Below are positions 48,521-59,879 of a stretch of 61,736 nucleotides of DNA, in pieces. Position 1 is the first letter of the stretch; each line of letters opens with the position of its first letter. The DNA is from Pilatotrama ljubarskyi (Eukaryota > Basidiomycota > Agaricomycetes > Polyporales > Polyporaceae): assembly GCA_022385805.1 (NCBI GenBank), contig MU277724.1, positions 1-61,736 of the forward strand, given 5' to 3'. A program made the position numbers and the translations under genes. A model generated the notes under the pieces. The model was given only the letters and a program-made list of their open reading frames with translations. It did not search any database and was not told where the DNA came from.

Positions 48521-49120
48521 ATAGGGCCGCTGTTGAGGTTGAGGACGGCCCAGGACTCCGTACTACGACGCGCGCCAATGCTTCTACGAGAGGAGGGTCG
48601 GGGCTGTGCGTTTGTCTTGCTTGAGGCCGAGCACTGCCAAGGTTCTCGTGACCGATAATATACTGCCCACCATAGACCGGGATAATTCGCTATACATCTT
48701 CTGGATCTTTAGTCATTTCGGATCTTGGGTATCGATTGTCTTCCTGGCTGTCACCTGTGGGATCTCCTCCATGGGTCATCCTTCAGCTTGGCGTGCGGTG
48801 GTCAACGCAGAGTCCACAGGCACGATTCGATCAGCATTCAACATTGCAGAAACATGCATCGGTCTTCACTTCGTATGTGTTCGGGTGCCATGAGTGGACG
48901 CTCACGTTCAGTGGCGAATGCCCTTGCAATCAATGTGTGGCAGAGGCGAGGGGACTGATTGGGCGTCAATGTACAATCCGTCACACGGCTCGGACGATAT
49001 AGGATGAGCGAATACAACTACAGATTGCGACATTGCTACGGACTTCTGCGACTATTGTACAGGGTGCTGGTCATGCTTGCTTGGATTACGATACGACAGA
49101 GTCCATCTATGCCCTATAAG
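48521..49120. other. 3' flank between secreted copy B and the HABP4-like gene
   Basis: 600 bp between convergent genes. Short frames only; no gene or repeat recognised. Confidence 0.5.
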
Positions 49121-49668
49121 TTACGCGGTCTTCATCTTGTTGGTCTGCACATCGCGTTCGTCAGTAAACTAATCCTGCCGTTCAATGGACGAGGCGGGAG
49201 AGGTCTACTCACATCAGCATCAGTGACGATTGGGGTGGGCTGGTTTGGGGAGGTTGAGATTGCGGGCGCGGTGCGCGCAATGGCGCCGAGGTCCACGTCG
49301 GGCGACTTCAACGCCTTCTTGCGGAACTCGAGGCCCTGCTGGATCTCCTCGGGAGAGAGCGAGCTGCCGCGGCGCTCGGTCTTAGGACGTTCCGCGTCAT
49401 GGTTCACAGAGACTTGGCCTGCGCAGCTCGTCGGTCAGGATCCGCGTCGGTGCTGCGCAGTTGGACGGCAGAACGTACCTGTAGCTTCCTCGAACTCGGC
49501 CTGCTCGTCCTCGAGCGCGGCGCTCTCGAGCTCGTACTCGTCCTCGAGACGGCCCCAGTTGTGCGGGCCTGCGCCATCCTTAGGGATGTGCTTGTCCATG
49601 CCGTTCTTGGCCTCTGAGCGGTCCTTGGCGATGGCAGAGGGGTAGGACGCGCGTGCAGTACGAGTCAT
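49121..49668 (-). CDS. HABP4/SERBP1-like (hyaluronan/mRNA-binding family) small protein
   Basis: Three exons. The start is MTRTARASYPSAIAKDRSEA; then KNGMDKHIPKDGAGPHNWGR, acidic LEDEYELESAALEDEQAEFE, the splice to GQVSVNHDAERPKTERRGSS, LSPEEIQQGLEFRKKALKSP, DVDLGAIARTAPAIS and, after a last GTGAGT intron, VTDADTNKMKTA-stop. The GxGxHNWG motif with following acidic residues is the signature of HABP4/PAI-RBP1 and Stm1-type ribosome-associated proteins. Expected role: binding mRNA or idle ribosomes in the cytoplasm. About 130 aa. It shares a divergent promoter with the 5-phosphatase gene. Confidence 0.7.
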
Positions 49669-50369
49669 GGCTATGAAGGTGTGTTGGAAATGTATGAAGG
49701 GGTGTGAGAGGAAACGACTTGGAGACGACGATAACTGAAGCTGATGGTGGTGTGTGAGCGGGGAGGTTTGGTGGATGATCGTGGTATATATACGGCCTGG
49801 GGCTGCGCCACAAGCTTCCTGAGCCTTCCGCTCGCGTGACGTGTTCGAACAAGTGAGCAGAGCCAAAAGAGTGCGTCACGTTCTGGGACTTTCGCAGCCT
49901 CTCCCGCCCGTTCTGGCTCCCTTACAGCCCATTCTAGTCCGTTCATCGTTCTCGGCTGTCGCCTGGCGATTGTGTTTGTTCTCTCGTTTGTTGTCGTCAC
50001 GGAGACTCCGTCTGTGCGCACAAAGCATACCTTCGGGCTCTACTCTGTTGTCGTGGACGTGCAAGCGGAGGCTGTAGCCTGGTCAGGTGGTGTATGGCGG
50101 AGAATGGAGCTGGGCGCAGTCATTCGTGACATCGATGACCTATGCGGGGAAACGTGGGAAAGCCCGTCTTCTTCTGGCAATTCCCGACGCGCCCATAACG
50201 TCCCCGAGGACCCGGGACACCGTCAGATGATGATGGGTAGCAGTCCTAGCAGCGCGCATACAACCACCACCTTCAGCCTTCCTGGGGACGTGAGCTTGAC
50301 GACAACAGCGACGACGACGATATCGAAACTTCCTCCCAGACACTGCACGTACCTGCATTGCCCTCTGCC
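49669..50369. promoter_or_regulatory. Divergent promoter, HABP4-like gene / inositol 5-phosphatase
   Basis: 701 bp between two divergent starts. A TATATATA-like stretch at about 49786-49793 lies about 120 bp upstream of the minus-strand ATG and could be its TATA box. The remainder holds only shadow frames. Confidence 0.45.
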
Positions 50370-53300
50370 ATGTCGGGTTTGGCGCTGAACCCACTGGACA
50401 TCGTCCAAGACCTCATCCGCCCGACCGAGGAGGTCACGGTGGCGATCGAGGCGCGGCCGCCGGCTAGGACTGACGCGGACTGGGAGACCTGGCCTGGCGC
50501 GGACGACGTCCCTATGGCGCAGAGGAGGAAGATCCTCGCCGTCGTCACGCATCTCCACGCGAACGGCAAGCACGAGCATGGATGGTGAGTGCATCTCCAC
50601 TCACGTCTAGTGTCAGCATCTCCTTCGCTTCGTCCGGAGAGTCAGTGTTATGTGCGCGAGTCTCATGTGCGAATCGGTTGTCTGGTGGTGAATGCGCGCG
50701 CGCAGTGGCGAAGGGAAGGAGGGAGTGTGAGATGCAAGTTCTGAAGATTGAGGCCGCGCAGGCATATTTCGCACTCCCTGCATGCGCGCTCCTGCAGCAC
50801 TCCAAGCGAGCATGCTCGTACAAGGCCCTTCACGCGTGCTCATGCGACACGTACGCAGGTTGTCTTTGCCATAAGATCTCGCTTCGGACTTTGAATAGCG
50901 GTCAGCCTCGGTCAGCACGCGAAGCCAACTCTACAGCCGCGCGCTGCTAGGGGAGCGCCGATCTCTCGCGGACCCTGGTCGCCTTCACGGCGTCGTGGGG
51001 TACGGATGATGCGGCTGTGCTTCAGCGAGCGGTCAGCTCTGATTGCGGGGCGTTGTGCGGGGGAGGAGTCGCTGACATAAGGGCTGAAGCACTGAGATTG
51101 GCAAGGCGGCGAGGCGCATATGGTGCTGTTCCCCTTGCTTTGCTTGTCAGCGAGAGAGGAAAGGCCACTTTGTCGCTATTGCGGACACTGCTACGCGGTC
51201 CTCACAAGCCGGCCTGGCTTATGCGCAGTCCAATGGTTGATCCTGCGCTCGTCGTGCAGAACCCTACCCCCCGCTCTCCCTCCGCTACAGCGCGAGCGCG
51301 CAGGGACGCAGTCGCGGTTGACACCATGCGCGCACTTGGCCCGTTCATTTCGGCATTCGCTTAGTCTTCTTGTGTGCACGCAAACAGACGCCTGCATCAG
51401 GCTGTGGTTTCAGCGACGCAGCAGCGGCCCTCTTTGAGCTGCCGCGCGTGATCGTGTTTGCTTGTCCGCAGGGCCCGTCATCCTGCGGTCCAGAGTTCCG
51501 TGGTGCGGTCGGAGCGCGCTAGGAAGTTGTCGCCTCGTCCTGCCAAGTGCGACGCGTTGGTTCAGTTGGCGATCGAGTCCATCGAGACTTCATGGGTGCG
51601 GGTGGGGCTTCAATCCGGGGTGGACACAGGGACAAGATAAGCATACGCGCTTTCGGACGTTGGTTCCGGACGGTCGTCTAGCTCACTATGTCCAGGGTGT
51701 ATTACTCCCTGAATAAGAGTTAATGGATACTTTTGTCTCTGTCTCGGTGACGAGAAGTGCTTTCCCCTTTGAGTGTGCCCATTTGCCCTATTTTTCGCTC
51801 GTTTTCCTTTCGTTATCATCCGTAGTATACGCCAGCTTACCTAAAATGCTACAGTGTGTTCGTTCTGACGCAGAAGACGCCGCGAGTGCGTGCCGTACAT
51901 GGACAGTTCGTTGTCGAGCACGCGTTTCCGGTTGTGGACGACTTCGCGATATCCATGTCTCAGGCGCCCAGGGCAACTGTGAACATGTCGTCACCTCCGC
52001 GGGGAGGAGGGTTTGCTGCGGGTCAAGCAAAGACAGGTATGTCGGCGCACTGGGATACAATTTTTTTTGCTGCACGAACTCCCATCGACGGTATCGCTTG
52101 TGCCCCCGAGCGGGTCACGGACCTTGTCCCTGCGCGTCCTTTGTTCCAGATGAAGTATTTTAGGGATGGAGGCTCACTTGGCTCGTCGAGGACTCATGCC
52201 CGCTTATACTGCGTCCTAGTTATTTTTTCTCTGTCTCAGCCTTATGAGGTGATTTTGCTGACCACTACGCGTCAGAGCTTACTGTAACAATCAACCCCGG
52301 ACAAGATAGCCCCTTCAACCCTATCACCCTTCAGACAAATGATATCCCGGGACTGCGCAAAATTCTGGACGAGTGTAAGCGTCTCAAGAAGGCTTTCGGT
52401 ACGTCCAATTCCGACGCCAGAGTTATCAGCAGTTTTCTTACCGCACGCAGCGGCCGAGACGGACGATGACTACGATTTCGAGCCGTTCGGATGGGTAGGG
52501 CCTTACGTCGCCGACAAAGCTGTACCCCCACTTCGTGCGTTGACTCGAGGTTGTCGCAAATGGCCGATCATAGCTCAAAGGCTTCGCGCGGACAGTGTCG
52601 CCTATACCCCCTGATTTGCGGGAGGTCAAGAAGCCCGTCCATACCCGCCTGTCCTCTGCGAGCGCCGGTCTGCCGGGGAATGACATCTCTGACATCGAAG
52701 TCGTGCGCGAAGATTGGATGCGCAGGAAGCTCGAGGAGGAAGTATTCGCGCGGGCCGAGAAGGCGCGCTTGAAGTACATTTTCGTTTTCTTCCTCACTGG
52801 CGCTGATGTGGTGCTGACCGTGTCGGCCCGCGTAGAATTCGTATCGGTACGTTCAATGTGAACGGAAAATTTCCCTCTCAAGATCTTTCCGCGTGGGTGC
52901 GCGGACAACCCGAACGTCCGGCTTCTACCTTCATCCCTCCGTTGAAGGAAATTTCACCGCTCTCAATGGGAGAAGTGTCTGAGAATTCTGTGGAGGAGAA
53001 GCTCGGTCTGCAGTTTTCGCCTAGTCTAGGTCAGCATGGCGCTGACAACCTGGTGTATTCGCAGAGGCGCTCGATCTCAACGACCCGCAGCGAGACCCGA
53101 GCACGCCTCCAGATGCTCGCTCACTATCTACAGTCTCGGGAACCTTGGCGCCTACCAGTCTTTCTGAGGACACTATGTCCGAGCAGACAGTCGCCTCAAG
53201 TCCTCCCTCAGGCGTTGCTGAGAATTCCGGAGATCCTGACCTGTTGGTGCTGGGATTCCAGGAACTGGACCTCTCTGCGGAAGCCCTTCTCTACTCAACC

Positions 53301-56300
53301 AAGACAACCCGCGAAGAGGCGTGGTGTATGGCGGTGTTCGCAGGATTGGGCGAGAAGGCGGTTCTGTATGAGAAGGTGAGCGCTCGCACAGTTCTCTCCT
53401 GCTTGAGCGGCGACGGCTATACGTTATGCGATCCTGCTCATCATCTCCACACGTACACCGTCATAGCTTGTTTCGAAACAACTCGTTGGCATGCTGCTTG
53501 TAGTTATCGTGAAGAAGCGTCTGCGGGGATGTTTTGGCGAGATCAAGACGACGTCTGTAGGTGCAGGTATTATGGGTATCATGGTATGCGCTCGCATCGG
53601 GCTACGGTTCCGGTCCCTTATGCATGACCATACCGTCACGACAGGGCAACAAGGGTGCAACGGCAGTGCGGCTGCTATTCACACCGATACCGGCCTCGGC
53701 CAGACAAGCCGAGCACGAAGGAAAACCAATCGCTCTTACATTTGTTAACTCACACCTCGCAGCCTTCGACGAAATGTTCGAGAAGCGCAACGCGGACTTC
53801 CACGACTTGTCGCAGAGGCTCCAATTCGATTCCGGGATTGCTTCCGATGACTCAGGCCTCTCGGGGAACAGCTACACTGCACCGAGCGTCCAGCTCAGCG
53901 TCTTCCAAGCGGACACGCTCTTTTGGCTTGTGAGTGGTATTACTAGCGCTATGCCGCCCATATCCGCGGAAAGACGCTGAGGGATGTCGAACTGAACGCC
54001 CCCGCCTGCAGGGAGGTGAGTGATCCGCTCAAGGCCATTCAGCCATTCAGACGAATGCAATATGCCGGACTTCGCTGCTATAGACCTAAATTATCGCATC
54101 ACGCTCTCGGACGCCGACATACGCGCCTTGCTCGCGTCGGACGAGCTGAAGGAGGAGAATATCTCAACCCTGCGGAGGTTTGATCAGGTGCGGCAGGGAT
54201 TACGTCCGCGGGTGCAGCATCTGTCACGAAACTCAACATTCATTGCCAATCTCGATTCCTGTCGTCAGCTCGCTCTCGCAATGAAGAACAGGAAGGCGTT
54301 TGAGGATTTCGTCGAACAGCCCGTTTCCCACCCTCCGTGAGTATCGTTGTGCATTCTCGCGAGTATGTTAACAAGTAGAAAGGCTCATGTTTCGCCTGGG
54401 CGTCCAGATCATACCGATTCAGCGCTGGTGTCCTGACGGACAGCTTGGGGTACGACTTGAAGTGCGTCGCCACTTACTTCATGCATACAGAACGCCCGGC
54501 AAGGCCATGTCTAACCTATGGTTCCCGCTCCTCTCGGTTTCAGGCGCAAACCCGCATGGACAGATCGGATCCTTCACATAACGTCATCAGCGGTGACCGT
54601 GAAACAGTTGTCCTACACAAGTCACCCCACAATCACCATGAGCGACCACCGACCTGTGTCTGCCGACTTTGAAGTAGAGGTATGTTTTTTGCGCTTTCCA
54701 AAATCCCGCTTGGGCGTAGACCGTCTCCCACATGCCAGTTGCGCATGTGAGCTCAGTCCGCGCCGCTGTGTATCCGAGCTCAAACGCTGCATTGGTTTCG
54801 GTACAGGCCCCCGTCAGTGCCGTAACAGAGTACGAAAACTTCATCGAGCGGCTTTGGCGAGACGTTTCGAGCGCGGAGTACCTGGATGAACGACCTCGTG
54901 TGCGGGTCGGCCCCACTAGTATTGATTTCTCCAGGGTGTCGTTCGTACTTCTTTCAATTATCTTCGGAGAAGATGTCGACGCAGCGTCTCGCCCGCTTCT
55001 ATTCCAGATACAAACGTCCAGTCTCCAGAGTCTTGTTGATCGAAAATACCGGCAAGGTGAGGGATTAGAGGTGAGTATGACCATCTGCTGTGGGAATTGA
55101 TCACCGCCACAGGTCCCATGCGCGTTCCGTTTCGTACCTCAGAGTCCTGCCACAGAGCCATGTGAGTAGCTTAGCCCCGCTCCAAGCGCAGGAGGTTTGC
55201 TGATGCGCGCCTTACAGGCCCCAGCTGGCTGCGGATAGATCGCATGACAGTAAGTGTCTCTGTGCGGGGTACTAGGCTCCTGCCGGTTCACAGCCATGCA
55301 AGGGACTGGTCCTTCCCGGAGAGACGGCTCAGATCACCCTAACAATATACATCGATAATGCCATCGCGTCAAGGCTGAACACAGGTCAGACGCGCTTAGA
55401 AGAGACACTAGTCCTGCATACAGCGCTGGGCAGGGACCATTTCGTCGCGCTTACCGGGGAGTATGGTAATGTCACGCCATCTTCCCTGCGTGTATGACAT
55501 AGCCCCTGATTTCCACCTCCAGAACGTACTTGCTTCGCGACGAGCATCAGTTGGCTGGTACGATTACCCGGCCCCGTGAGGGAGGTCAAATCTCCGACGG
55601 ACATTCTCCCCGAGGACCGCGGCGTCAACGCCCCACGCGAGATTATGAGACTGGTCAACTGGCTGATGAGCAATGCCACACATGTCGTGAGCGCTGCTTC
55701 ATATCCCAGGTAATTGGCGATAAGGCTGAGCGCGCTCGCGCCCAGGACGGGCTGTTCTTGATGCAAGGAGACGAGCAGCTCGTGGAGAGAATCCGCGAGG
55801 TAGGCGTGCTGACAGCATCCCTGACCTGTATCGTTCTGACAGCGCCGCAGTGTCTAGACACCGGCGCAGACTTCACACTTGATGAACCTGGGGGCGAAGC
55901 CAAGATGGCCATTGCTGTCGCCGATACCTTGCTGCAGTTCCTGGACTCTTTAGTCGAACCAGTGATTCCAAACACGCTGCATGCACGGTGTGCTGAGATG
56001 ACGAGCAGAGATGAAGCGTTCGAAGTAAGCGGACCTGTTCTTCATGCGCAACGCGGTACTCACATGCTCATTTCCTCTCCAGCTCCTGGATCAGCTCCCT
56101 GCGGTGCACGTGAACGTAGGTCGTTATACTGCAACCTTTGACGCTGACTTACACCTGTACCATAATGTACTAGGTTTGGATCTCCCTGACGGCATTTCTG
56201 CACTTCATTGGTCAGCAAGAATTCTATAGGAACAAGGTCGAGCGGCTCGGTAAGCACTGTCACAGCTTCGTCATACCCCGGTTGCTGAACTCTACTTGTT

Positions 56301-56417
56301 GCGGCTGCTGTCCTAGTGGCAATCTTCACGCCCGTCCTATTCCGCGATGATTTAAGCTCACCGACACCCGTCTCCCCGGTCGGCAAACGAGCCTTTTTGC
56401 GTTACTTCCTTGGGTGA
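50370..56417 (+). CDS. Inositol polyphosphate 5-phosphatase, OCRL/INPP5B type (5-phosphatase + ASH + RhoGAP-like)
   Basis: Phosphoinositide 5-phosphatase expected at endosomal or Golgi membranes. Exon 1 (50370-50584) gives MSGLALNPLDIVQDLIRPTE. After a 1.27-kb intron come VFVLTQKTPRVRAVHGQF and INPGQDSPFNPITLQTNDIP. The catalytic domain follows: IRIGTFNVNGKFPSQDLSAW, DPDLLVLGFQELDLS, GNKGATAVRLLF, LTFVNSHLAAFDEMFEKRNA, WLGDLNYRITLSDADIRAL, APLGFRRKPAWTDRIL and MSDHRPVSADFEVEV. An ASH-like domain (RPRVRVGPTSIDFSRVRYKR) and a RhoGAP-like domain end the protein (NAPREIMRLVNWLMSNATHV, VADTLLQFLDSLVEPVIPNT, WISVTAFLHFIGQQEFYRNK, stop after FLRYFLG). About 20 introns. The GD of WLGDLNYR depends on a 4-nt microexon. 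Domain order matches OCRL closely. Confidence 0.92.
50585..51854 (+). other. Unusually long first intron of the 5-phosphatase gene
   Basis: Donor GTGAGT at 50585 and acceptor CTACAG ending at 51854 join HGKHEHG-C to VFVLTQKTPR in frame. At 1270 bp it is about 20 times longer than most introns here. Open frames inside have no recognisable product. An internal exon, a non-coding RNA, or an inserted repeat could be hidden in it. Confidence 0.6.
54012..54015 (+). other. 4-nt microexon GGAG
   Basis: TGG CTT (ending 53929) is followed by an 82-bp intron, then GGAG between CTGCAG and GTGAGT, then a 68-bp intron, then ACCTAAATTATCGC from 54084. Only this splicing yields WLGDLNYR, which is near-invariant in 5-phosphatases and includes the catalytic aspartate. 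Confidence 0.85.
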
Positions 56418-56538
56418 AAACGTGCCGAAAGGTCGCTTCCATTCCTTCACAGATGTGGATGCAAACCTTCGTGGCGCACAGGTGAGAATAGAAACGACGC
56501 ATTGCATTACCGGGTCGCGGAGTATCTATATTATTATA

Positions 56539-56968
56539 TTATCGGACAATGCAGAGTGTCCCGGGTAAACCGGAGGAAGCGGACCAAGCCAAATTACTTC
56601 TGACTGCGGAGGAGTCATTTCTCTCTGACCGCCGCCAAGAGAATTACGAACGGAACTCACATCGGAGCGTAGGTGCACGCAAGGCCACGGCGCTGGCAGT
56701 TTGCACAGGTCTGACGGCCGTCGCACTTTAGTTTGCGGCCTTTGGGACCATGCTCATCAGCTGACTGTCTTGCTCCGGATGCGATGCCGTACCTCGACAG
56801 AATTGGCATGCCATCGGAGTACGGCGTGGGGTCCTAGGCTGGCTGTAGACATCGTCGTCAGACTCTTGATCCTGATTGTTTGTCTGCTGGCTAGTACTGG
56901 TCTGGTTGAATATGAGAACAAAGCAATATACGCTCTGCAATAAAGATACTCGCCTGAGAGGAGCTCAT
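56539..56968 (-). CDS. Mini Zn(II)2Cys6 DNA-binding protein
   Basis: A fungal binuclear zinc-cluster domain with little else. ATG at 56968 (MSSSQ), an intron, then TNNQDQESDDDVYSQPRTPR and RRTPMACQFCRG/RKLKCDG split by an intron, then RQTCANCQRRGLACTYAP. All six cysteines of CX2CX6CX5CX2CX6C are present. A further short intron leads to a stop near 56539, giving about 100 aa, whereas most regulators of this class exceed 500 aa and carry a fungal TF domain. The first intron appears to start with GC. The domain is certain; the gene ends are less so. It converges with the 5-phosphatase gene 121 bp away. Confidence 0.68.
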
Positions 56969-56982
56969 GGCTGGCGGAACGA

Positions 56983-57960
56983 TTATAATGATGTATGTGG
57001 AGAGGGGAGATGCTGAAGCTGACCCCAGTCCACATCCCTCTTATACGGACATCCGAGTGGGTGCCGCCCGCACGGCTTTCTGCCCTCGTACACCCGACTA
57101 GTGCTGGCGCCCTCCACATTCGTGAAGGGAATTACCATGAGTGAACAGCCTGTTGCCTTGTCAGTACCCTCGGCGTTGAGGAGGATCACCCATGCGTACC
57201 TCGATTTCCAGGAAGATCCGGCAACCTCCAGATCTGGATGCCCGTAATGAGCGAGCCGGAAATCTGCACACATCTCGGCGTACCTATTCAACCCAGCTCT
57301 CCTAGGCAGCAAGATATATGCTTTGGGTAGCGTGTCAGTCCTGGGGAAACAGGAAGGTAATTTCCCGCTTACCGTCCGCAGCGGGAGTCTACGCCACCGC
57401 GACAGATCCTGCAGCGTCACGCTGCGTACCACATCCGGCACTGACTTCCGGTGCTTTGTGAAAAGCTTGGTGCATGCCAGTGTCGCACCATCAGGTTAAC
57501 GCCGACAACACGGCTTGGCCTCCAACGTCACGCCCGATGGAATGTGAGGCCCGATAGGAATGCCACCAGTCACAATGGTTTATTCACGGTGCAGAGATGC
57601 AGTTGACACGTTCCGGATGCCTGCGGGTACCAGTTGGCATGGCTTTGGAGTCACCACATGAAGGACTCACGACGTATCCATACCCATGAGCACTGAGGTA
57701 TTCAAGATCCCGCTCACGATGGTTGTCCTAAGTTTTCGATGCCGAGCATGGGGCTTCAGCCCGAAGCGCGCTTCAGACACGTGGTGAGAATCTGATCTCG
57801 ACGTTGACCGATGCGCACGGCAAGCTAGGTCGTCAATCTGAAGTTCTTCGGGGACAGGGAAGCTACCTGAAAGCAAGCTGGCGTATTACGTCTCTGGCCA
57901 CGAGGCGTAATTGAGCAAATGACATACCAATGGGGCTGAGCATGACGAATACAGGCCTGA
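56983..57960 (-). CDS. Unassigned minus-strand reading frames
   Basis: An open stretch (57441-56983) reads VVRSVTLQDLSRWRRLPLR, YILLPRRAGLNRYAEMCAD, FRLAHYGHPDLEVAGSSWKS and YAWVILLNAEGTDKATGCSL. Upstream, 57876-57667 reads SFPVPEELQIDDLACRAHR and ARFGLKPHARHRKLRTTIV. Both look like real protein, but I cannot join them or name a family. The stop lies only 15 bp before the ATG of the Zn2Cys6 gene, so the true 3' end is probably elsewhere, or this is a remnant. Confidence 0.35.
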
Positions 57961-58226
57961 CTGTCGCCTGTTGCCTCCGAAATTTGCACTGTGCGAACTC
58001 TCAGGAACGCTGATACACAACGGAGCCTGACGCATAGAGGGCGCTACAACTCGGTATCAAGGCCGCCCAGTGAGATCACAGGGAGAGACTGCCTGCTAAG
58101 TGTGCGCTCGGATGCAGGAGCAAGGAATACCTGCATTACGGATAGCGTTAAAAGATATCACCACGGGGCACTGAGCATCACTACGTAGCGCGCGATGCGG
58201 GTATGCCTGCTGCGAGCGCCAGTCCA

Positions 58227-59879
58227 TCACCGAAAAAGACGAAACTCAGAGGTTTGACCCGTGGAACTCGCATCACCGTATCCAGGAGGGGAGTTGATTC
58301 TCGGTCTGGGTCCAGCAGCGTAGACCGTACCAACGACCACGGGTTCTTGTTGGAGCACAGCTTCAGCGCCGCCGTCAGGAAGAAATGCGACCGCCCTCGG
58401 AGGATAGACGGCAACGGAGTACTGCGCGTGTCCAGGGTAGCCGGCGTGAGGTGCGAAAATAGACATCGGACTACTTACTGAAAGCTCGAATTTGCCCAGA
58501 AGGCAAGATGGCTTGAGTGCTGACGAAAGATGGATCTCTCCGTGCAGTGTCCGCTGATGCGGGCTTCTCGGGTCCCTTGCGTGCTCGGCCCACCACACCG
58601 CAGTAGTCACTACTTTCTGGACAGTGCTCTCGTATGCCAGGCCCGGAAGCTTCTTCGCCCCAACGGAGCCGGCCGTGGCCTCCTGCGTGGAAATTCGCCG
58701 CAACAAGCGGACGAGGGGGCTCCGCGGGGCAGACAGTAAATCCAGGGCCTGTGGATCGGTCGTCTCGATCGTCATAAGGCAGGGGATGACGCTTCCTCGT
58801 GTGTAGCATAACTGTTCGGCGATGTCAGCACGGGCACGATCGTGACCGGAATGCGTTCAAGACACCCACGGGTTTAGCTAAGGCAAGCTGGACTGTGTCC
58901 CGGATAGGATAAGCACCGTTGAGCAGTTTTTCTCCGCATAGGATAGGAACTTACCGTGCAAGTAGCCTCAACGGTAAGAGTGGAGAAAACGGACCTGTGG
59001 ACGCGGAGAGCCTCAAGACATCTCCACCCCTCTGGGTCTCCTTCGGGACCGATTAACGGGCTATTCTCCATATAGGCAATCTGTCGTGCTATGGATGGCG
59101 CCACTGGCCGAATCACAGGACAATATCCGACGACTGAACCCAGACTCGTGCACAGGACTCAGCGACCAGAAGTAACCTCTCATTACATGGGATATTCACG
59201 TACTGTCCACTCGAAATTGCCCCGACAGACAGTCACTACGACTTGATACTGTATGTGGACCCTGGCCATTCGTTCAGAGAACGACGCCGGTAGTGGATAA
59301 GACTCCGTCGGCCCGTTCGGAGATCTCAGATGGCACTGCTCGGGAAATCTCAAGCAGAAGGGCCAGATATGTTCTCCTACAAGCTTCAAACCGCGTACGC
59401 GCGATGCGGAAACCTCCGACGTAGCGAGCTGTGGCCACAGAACCTCCGATGCTTGCAGGAAGTTGAAGACATCAGTGGCGGAAGATGTCATCCGCGCAAG
59501 AATCTAGACATTCGGGTAAGTCTCCGTAGTATGGGGTGTGTAGAGATATCGAGCGAGCAGCATCCGCTCCGAGCCAACTGGTTTCGACGGACTGTAGTGA
59601 TTGTCGTTCACTTACCTGGACGGAGACTCATTTGATGGGTTCTTCCTTCTCAAGCCTGAGGCTAACGCATCCCGCGATCTCCTCGCCTCGATAGAAGGCG
59701 GGGAGATAGCTAGAAGATGGCGCGTTGCTCATGAGCTTGAGAGTCAACCAGGGCCAACTCTTGGCGTTGGTGAGCTGGTACACGTGTTCTGTCGGTGGGC
59801 GAGTGCTGCGACGTGCAGACGAGGAATGCCTGCAGTACGCGGTCGAAGAGCGACTGTACTGTGGAGGGTCTGCGTCCAT
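58227..59879 (-). pseudogene. Arrestin-like protein gene with in-frame stop
   Basis: The start MDADPPQYSRSSTAYCRHSS leads to the arrestin N-domain (HVYQLTNAKSWPWLTLKLMS, FYRGEEIAGCVSLRLEKEEP-IK). A TGA at 59628-59630 then interrupts IK-stop-VSVQ just before a good donor (GTAAGT). The gene continues normally: TSSATDVFNFLQASEVLWPQ, LKLVGEHIWPFCLRFPEQC, SFSERMARVHIQYQVVVTVC, VIRPVAPSIARQIAYMENSP, LCYTRGSVIPCLMTIETTDP, HGEIHLSSALKPSCLLGKFE, YSVAVYPPRAVAFLPDGG and TVYAAGPRPRINSPPGY, stop after FRLFR. Everything but the TGA looks functional. A single C-to-T or G-to-T change from CGA or GGA would explain it; readthrough or sequence error are alternatives. Confidence 0.75.
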
